DNA of 24,731 bases from Gnetum montanum (lineage: Eukaryota; Streptophyta; Gnetopsida; Gnetales; Gnetaceae), in assembly GCA_015680685.1 (NCBI GenBank), contig MNCI01000003.1:82576-107306 (forward strand), in the 5' to 3' direction. Position numbers and translations under genes: made by a program. Below the pieces are notes generated by a model. That model searched no databases and was not told the DNA's origin. It worked only from the letters and a program-made list of their open reading frames with translations. Below, in pieces: positions 19,130 through 24,731 of the stretch (position 1 is the first letter of the stretch; each line of letters opens with the position of its first letter).

Positions 19130-21391
19130 TGTTGTTAGAATGGAGGATACCCCCCATAGCTAAACGATTGAGCATGGCTAAAATTAATAAATGGAAGGTT
19201 TGGATCCAAGCATTTTGGAAATATTGGAGTCCAGTCATATCCAAATTGGGGTTCACACACTTAATTGTAGTAGGCATAGTGGGGAAGATTATAAGATGTG
19301 GTCATGTGATAAGAAGTTGACCCACTATGGCACCCGTAAGATGGTATGTAAGGATCGATATGTCTCCCTTCGTGGCTAGATTCACTGGGCTGCATGGTTG
19401 TTGGAGTATTGATTGGTGGCCTTGATAAGGTAACACGAGGCGTTGGTTTCAAAGAGGAAGATGCACCACAATGTTGAACTTGTGCTAAGTTAGAGGATGC
19501 AATGGTTTCAGAACTAAGGTGTCCCTTTCGATGATAATGTCTAAAGAAGGGATGCCTTTGGTGTGGTAGGTTTCCACTGTTGTTGTCAATAGTAGCACAA
19601 GTAACGTTCATGGGTTGATGCTGCAGTGCAAACCCTTCAAGTACAATTGGTGGCAATGTAGAAGGAGGTGAAGGATGAGAATATTATTGTTGAGGAAAAG
19701 TGTAAGGTACATGAGGTGGCAACCTTGGCAGAGAGGGTATGAGTGTATAGTATTCTAAAGAATGATAACAATGAGGTGAAGTAGAGGATGATGATCTAAT
19801 TGGAGAAATAGGATGTTGAACATAGCAAGAATTTGGCGTTGGGACATACAAAGGATATGGTCAGGTTGGTGATGGCTTCCCCCACAACTAGGGCTTTTGC
19901 CATTGTGGTTGAACCTAATATTTTTGTACAAAATCTGGGTGTAACATTCCTCCCCAATGCTCATGTAAATGTGAAAAAACTAGGAATTGGCCTTTGGGAT
20001 GATCGTATAGGCAGATGTTACATTGATATGAGAAGTTGGCAGTTGAATTCTTATTCTTATTATATTCTACCCTTTGTTCTGATTATTGTGTGGTGTCCTA
20101 TCATGTTTCTTGATTTGGCATAGTTATACCTCTACTATTGTTAGCATATTCTCCATATTTTCTGTGCACCCACTTCATCATATTATTAATCTTTGCCTTG
20201 ATTTCATCTAGTGATTGTTGCCATGGCAAAGGTAGAAATGGTTGCACTTCATCCAAGTGAGCTGTTTTCTCCTCTTTATGGTTATGGACCTTCTCTAATT
20301 TGAGATTTTGGTCCCGTTGAGAGTTTCCAACATTCTCCCAGTTAGCCATTTCTCCTTCTTCTTTTGCTACCCACTTAATAAGCTCCTGAAGTTAATGGGT
20401 TTGTAGTTCATATAGTTGACCTCCGACATACATCCCTAGGGTTTCCCTTGTTTCATTATGGAGTCCATCTATGATATGGTGCATTAGCCTCTCCTCAGAG
20501 AACCCATGGCCTGGGCAGTTATTTAACAATGCATGATATCTTTCTAAGGCCATGTCCAAGGGTTCATGTTATGCTTGTTTCCACTCTTAGATTTGTTTCC
20601 TCAAGGTTGACACTCTTACATAAGTTTGATATCTTTCGTTGAAGAGTTCTACCATTGTTAGCTAACTACAAATTGATTTTGGTTTTAACGATCTGTACCA
20701 CACTTTTCCTTGGCCAACAAGTATCATAGGAAAGAGCTTAAGTTTTTTCCATCCATTATCAATGTTGTTCCATGCACAGGCATCATAGAAGGCTTGTAGA
20801 TGATGTTGCGGATCTAAATCATAGCCTTCGGAAAACTTAGGGAAGTTGTTTAAGTCAAGCCTAGGTAGATGGCTTTCCTTATGATGCCTATGGGATATTC
20901 AAATGGCCTCTTGTATAAGCATTAGTCTCTTAGTGACCAGCAAGGGTTCATCATCACTAAGTGGGACATGAGTTTTTGCGTTAGGATGATGTTGTCCTCA
21001 TTCATGTTGGTGTTCTCGATTTTCTTTGTGAGCTCAATTTTTAGTTCTACGTCGATCCCTTAAAAGATAGTCATCCATGTCACAATTTGATGCTGAAGGA
21101 GTAGAGGAAGAGAGAGAACTATAAAACTCGTTATGACTTTTTAAGTCTTCCAATCATCCCCAAATAAGTTCTTGTTAATTATTGAGAAGGTCCTAGGCCT
21201 TTCAGGCCTTCCCATTCTATGGGATGTCTCATCCTTATTAGAAGGGGTCAGAGTTGGATGATGAAAGACTTTGAGTATTGTTGGGGTATTCATGAATGTA
21301 GGGGACTCCTACATAAGGTTGAGTACTCCAAAATTTATCTTCATCATCATATAGTTTGTTGGTTCTCTTATGAATTACCTTGTTGTTGCAT
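19130..21391 (-). pseudogene. Element B ORF1: gag-like polyprotein, decayed
   Basis: Minus-strand counterpart of element A's ORF1. In order: an N-terminal stretch WSTQPYVGVPYIHEYPNN (near 21335-21280); EGYDLDPQHHLQAFYDAC (near 20832-20778); YQTYVRVSTLRKQI (near 20630-20590); RYHALLNNCPGHGFSEERL (near 20545-20485); IIDGLHNETRETL; LIKWVAKEEGEMANWENV (near 20385-20330); a zinc-knuckle-like CNICLYDHPKGQF (20022-19984), in which the last Cys of the motif has been lost; and a Ser/Thr/His/Pro-rich tail (open frame 19656-19261). These blocks match plant Ty3/gypsy gag, with single stops (for example TAA in QTH*LQEL and TAA in RKQI*EW) rather than wholesale loss. This copy is better preserved than A's, in keeping with its later insertion. 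Confidence 0.78.
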
Positions 21392-21529
21392 TGTCAGAGT
21401 CTAGTGAGAAAGACAGTGTTGTGAACCATGTGTAGCTTAATTAAAATTAATTTCTTTTCTAAGAGATATATCATGAATACTTTGTTACGGCAAACTTGTG
21501 TGATATAACTAATCTAAATAACTAGCACC

Positions 21530-21548
21530 ATCCCCAGCAACGGTACCA
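21530..21548 (-). other. Primer-binding site of element B (tRNA-Asp type)
   Basis: On the minus strand TGGTACCGTTGCTGGGGAT begins four bases after the LTR end. It differs from the complement of plant tRNA-Asp at three positions, all transitions. It sets the orientation of element B and the inner boundary of its 5' LTR. Confidence 0.8.
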
Positions 21549-21552
21549 ATGA

Positions 21553-22385
21553 TGACTGGCGAGGTACCCCTACACTCAACCATACAAATATAAGCATTTC
21601 ACACATGATCCTATCAAACTTTGCAGACGGGCTAGTTGTGGTATCTAGATAGTTACTTGCTAATTGCAGTTCACTATCTTCCCACTTGGACTAGTATTTA
21701 CTTTGTCACGTATGGTTTAGTCCAGAGTGAGGTGTATGATGTGGTTTCTAACCTAGTGCTACTCGTGGAGGTAATGGAAAATAACTTTAATTAAGCTAGG
21801 AGGAAAAGGGAGAGAGAATCTAAGCTAGCCTAACTGTGATGAGCATCCGTCCCTTAATCATCCGTACACATCTTGGACCTTGTGCATGACTACCATTGGG
21901 ATTACCAAGTGCATGGCCTAGGTACGCTACTAGGATACCAAGTAGTCACACTTGAATGCTCATGATTAAGTCATACTCATTTCGCATTTAAGGAGTTTAG
22001 GGTGAAGAGATATTAACTACAAAAGCAATAAGTAACAATAACAATTAAATAATTAAACTAAGTGAATGTTGCAATGATGAAGTAATCTCGATCTTTATTT
22101 CCAAGCATGTGCATGTCCAAGTATGTCACACTCGAATAAAGGTTCCATACAATTACAATCATCACACTACCGGCATGCACCGAGGAAAGGGTTGAGAGGA
22201 AAAATTGACAAAAAGATCCTACTCTAATACTAACTTTCTATTGACTTTCCCATGCACCCCATTGTGTATTTATAGGCTCACATAGGAACTGTGATATCGT
22301 GCTTTTGATATCGAGAGCTAGGTCACAATATCGCGTACACCATATCGCGGGTACGATATCATGGTCAATGAATCACGATTCATCA
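21553..22385 (-). repeat. 5' LTR of element B (right copy, complete)
   Basis: 833 bases, minus-strand start TGATGAATCGTGATTCA at 22385 and minus-strand end CCAGTCA at 21553, followed by TCAT and the primer-binding site. It holds three exact GATATC words (22293, 22307, 22355) plus CAATATCG and CATATCG variants, a TATA box (22274-22268) and AATAAA (22099-22094). The flank beyond the LTR, ACCAC (22386-22390), should be the target-site duplication. The left flank before the gap is ACCTA, a partial match only. Confidence 0.88.
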
Positions 22386-24402
22386 ACCACGATCATCGAG
22401 GAGATAAACTTTAGCCCATTTATTTAGTTTGCTCCAGAAGTAGTTCAAACACAACTTTAGGCATGACCTTTGTGGCCTATTCTTTTAGACAATGGCAAGT
22501 GGTATCTTGGAGAAACATACCAATTTTGGCATAATAAGGAGGAAGGCGTCATAGTTAGCATTTGCGGAGTTAATGTTGACTTCTTAGTTAAAGCAATTGC
22601 CAAAGCTATGAATTTGCCAAATAAAGGGGTTAAGTTAGCCCATCTGTCTACAAGATTTGATCCTAACACAAGAAAGATATGGTGGAGGTGGGCATATGGC
22701 AAGGATGACAAAGAATATCATGATTTAACTCTGGAAGAGAGCACCTATTTGAACATAGGGACATATCATTTATTTCCCATCAAAGTGCTCAACCAAATCT
22801 CCACCTATGAGGCTAGGGAAAGTGCCATCCTAATGGGCATGTACGCAACCAACCTTCCCCAACTATATTGTACAAAGATCCAAAGGTGATTCGACGAGAA
22901 AAAGGTAGGGAAGCCAACGCTTCCATTTCCTTGTCTAACCAGAAATATATGTAAATACATTGGAATCCTGGGGTACACGAATGACATCCTAGGAAGGCTC
23001 AAAATGCTTCCTTCACTAAACTCCTCAAACTTGTAGCACCAAGGAAAGACCTTGGTGAAGAGCAAGAACTAGAGAAGGAAGCCAAACTAGAAAAAGAAGC
23101 AAAACAAGAGCCTAAACAACACCCTAAAACACAAGCTCCACATTTCCACCATCGTAAGATTACAGACTCTTAACGAGCCATCTATAGAAAATTTCTAAGA
23201 CACTCAGCTGGGGAAGCAAGGAAGAATCAAGCCTCTTCAAAGTCTTGGATGAGGTACAACCCACCATCTTAGCCAATCCAAGAAGAGGGCAGTTCTCATT
23301 GCAATTAGGAGGAGAATCCCAATGGTCTAGACAAATCTCTGGTAATGTTGCATCCTTCCAAGTAATTCTTGAGATAAGAGAAGGTGCCATAGTAGTGGTA
23401 ATGTAGCATCAAGATGTAGCATGCATAGCCGAAGTGATTACAGACCACATTAAAAAATCATTCAATGTACCTATTGTGCCCCCAGTAGATTTAACTAGGA
23501 CCAAATATGTGCAAATGCTTGCTGGGACTTCAATAACTCCTGTGGTACATGAGGATGTATTAGATCAATTGCTATAGATAGGATAAGTGATGACCACCTT
23601 ATTCAACACCCTAATGATGTCACTACAACACAATCAGACCTCATCATCACTAAAGGAAAAATGGTCATGGTAGAGACCAAGGTGAAAAACACAAAAGTAG
23701 AAGTATAATAGTTACAACACAAGTTGGCTACCCTGAGATTTGAAAGACAAGATCTTACTCAATTTATAGCACCTGACCAAGTGGAGCAATATAGAATAGA
23801 GCAACTAATCAAGTTGACTAAAGAAAATAAAGCTATCAAGCAAGAAAAAGAGAAGGTGGTCTAGAATGCCTCTGCTACTAATGCACAATCCCATGCTTAC
23901 AAAAAGGCATTGACCACCACTCAAGAGGAGAATCGACAGCTTGCTGCAAAAAAATTCAAGTTGACCACCGTTAAACAAAAAAAGAATATTATGAAAGAAA
24001 GCATCCATCAGTTGAGAAAACAACTAATGAGGATCAACTAGGATATCAACAGATTGACCAAGGAAAATAGAATCATCTCAATGGAAAAGCTCTATGCTAT
24101 TTGATAGAAGTCAGCAATCGAAATCAACACGTGGCAAAATGAGGCCAAGAAACATGAAAAGCTAAAGGAACACTTCTATGACCAAGTAGGCATATATAAG
24201 CAAATAAATGAAAAGAAAATCCATATGGCTAAAGCTAGAATTGGAGCTATGTTCGCATGAAATCTTGACTGGAAACCCATCTTGGATAGTTATGCACTGG
24301 TCCATCAAGTGGATGTAAGAAACAAAGACTTGTAGATTGATGATTTGAAGGAATACGTGGCATTGAATAACCTTAGATATTTCAACCTTACAATATTAAC
24401 AG
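22386..24402 (+). pseudogene. Element A ORF2, second part (transposon-protein-like domain plus coiled coil)
   Basis: The plus strand resumes the ORF cut at 13387. In order: IIEEINFSPFI (22396-22430); after a stop and frame change an open frame 22470-22889 with GETYQFWHNKEEGVIVSICG, ICGVNVDFLVKAIAKAMNLP, HLFPIKVLNQISTYEARESA and AILMGMYATNLPQLY; then LPFPCLTRNICKYIGILGYT (near 22917-22977); a Glu/Lys/Gln-rich linker (23040-23130); HEDVLDQLL (near 23549-23575); and a long coiled-coil region in several frames to about 24240. The final block is ILDSYALVHQVDV…DDLKEYVALNNLRYFNL. Each block has a match in element B's ORF2 in the same order. B continues for over a hundred codons past NLRYANLAMLT, so A's ORF2 is cut off by LTR D at 24403. 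Confidence 0.7.
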
Positions 24403-24731
24403 TGATGAGACGCGATATGCACACGCCGCGATATCGTGTACGTGATATCGCGGCCGCCGCGATATCGCATCGTCCCCTACGATATCGCGGCCACCGCGAT
24501 ATCGCGTCGTCCCCTACGATATCGCGTATGTGATATCATGGTCCGCCGCCACATCTATAAATAAGAGGCGGCACTCCCCTCACTTCTCATCCTAGGCTAG
24601 AAGTAGCGAAGCTCTGGCGGATTGATCACCCCAGAGATAGAATATTTTCCATGTGCCCGCAGTAGGTGTCCCCCAAGTGAATGGTTCTTTATTCGAGCAT
24701 CTTTGTACCTGAACGCAAGTTGTGTACGGCA
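24403..24731 (+). repeat. 5' LTR of a third element (D), truncated by the window edge
   Basis: It begins TGATGAGACGCG, sharing TGATGA with LTRs A and B, and carries the same order of GATATC cluster (24413-24537), then TATA box TATAAATA (24556-24563). It is GC- and CpG-rich, unlike the other LTRs, suggesting less decay. No polypurine tract precedes it (upstream flank TTAACAG), which argues for a 5' LTR inserted into A's ORF2 rather than A's own 3' LTR. The element would continue to the right of the window. Confidence 0.7.
24413..24537 (+). promoter_or_regulatory. GATATC palindrome cluster of LTR D with a 37-bp tandem duplication
   Basis: Seven exact GATATC words start at 24430, 24444, 24461, 24481, 24498, 24518 and 24532, with one GATATG at 24413. 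Most are CGATATCG palindromes embedded in GCGATATCGCG. Units 24451-24487 and 24488-24524 are a near-perfect 37-base direct repeat (CGGCC[G/A]CCGC… and CGTCCCCTAC shared). The TATA box follows 19 bases after the last site. Confidence 0.8.

Larger units (their letters stand above)
13388..22385 (-). mobile_element. Element B: complete non-autonomous LTR retroelement inserted in A
   Basis: Minus-strand element of about 9.0 kb with two LTRs, a primer-binding site, ORF1, spacer, ORF2 and a polypurine tract, in that order. It lies antisense inside element A's ORF2. It is the only element here with both ends in the window. The lack of recognisable protease, reverse transcriptase, RNase H or integrase in 7.3 kb of internal sequence marks it as a large non-autonomous (LARD-like) derivative with its own two conserved ORFs. 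Confidence 0.8.
8625..24402 (+). mobile_element. Element A: old non-autonomous LTR retroelement, split by B and D
   Basis: Plus-strand element with 5' LTR (8625-9503), tRNA-Asp primer-binding site, gag-like ORF1, spacer and ORF2. The internal region is interrupted at 13387/13388 by element B and ends at 24403 where LTR D begins. The visible A sequence totals about 6.8 kb. No polymerase domain is visible, so it must have depended on enzymes from another element. The family is probably Ty3/gypsy-related, by primer-binding site and gag type. Its 3' LTR should lie beyond element D, outside the window. Confidence 0.72.

Noticed and set aside
9526-21529. Reverse transcriptase, RNase H or integrase in elements A or B
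   Set aside because: I looked in all frames for the usual catalytic landmarks (F/Y-x-DD box, HHCC, DD35E context) in the spacers and around the ORFs and found none. Extreme decay cannot be fully excluded.
24403-24731. Interpreting this LTR as the 3' LTR of element A
   Set aside because: It has little identity with LTR A beyond the start word and layout, no polypurine tract precedes it, and A's ORF2 is cut short relative to element B.

Overview
The window looks like nuclear DNA of a land plant. The evidence is spliced exon remnants with GT-AG introns, Ty1/copia and Ty3/gypsy-type LTR retroelements, a primer-binding site matching plant tRNA-Asp, and mostly AT-rich, CpG-poor sequence. The heavy load of old, nested, decayed LTR elements suggests a large, slowly purged genome such as a gymnosperm, but that is inference. 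I find no intact protein-coding gene. Everything recognisable is a relic interrupted by stops and frameshifts, so most coding calls are given as pseudogenes.

Layout. At 490-935 (-) there is a degraded Ty1/copia gag. At 1250-4079 (-) there is a multi-exon relic that reads, 5' to 3', as a ZNFX1-type superfamily 1 helicase core, a Cys-rich and charged coiled-coil linker, a first PARP catalytic domain with the H-Y-E triad, and a second PARP-like domain with H-Y-I. Several introns keep good splice sites that restore the frame, but nonsense codons, frameshifts, a lost splice acceptor and a missing second helicase lobe mark it as broken. At about 4870-5830 lies a degenerate tandem array whose units each hold an inverted repeat around GACTACGCTCTCC. 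At 6340-7013 (-) there is an unidentified decayed reading frame. 7014-8624 is AT-rich and holds nothing I can name.

From 8625 to the right end the window is a nest of LTR elements of one family. Element A (+) begins with an LTR at 8625-9503, then a tRNA-Asp primer-binding site and a gag-like ORF1, and reaches the start of its ORF2 at 13313. There it is split by element B (-), whose LTRs are at 13388-14235 and 21553-22385. Element A's ORF2 resumes at 22386 and is cut at 24403 by the LTR of a third element, D (+), which runs off the window. A and B have the same plan: PBS, ORF1 (gag), long spacer, and ORF2 (a plant transposon-protein-like domain plus coiled coil). Neither shows reverse transcriptase, RNase H, protease or integrase, so both look non-autonomous.

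The most distinctive signal is a cluster of palindromic GATATC-centred sites placed just upstream of the TATA box in every LTR of this family, and once more inside element B ahead of its ORF2. Site quality, CpG content and nesting order rank the elements as A oldest and D youngest. The run of 203 Ns at 13388-13590 falls on the part of B's left LTR that the right LTR predicts to be 203 bp long.
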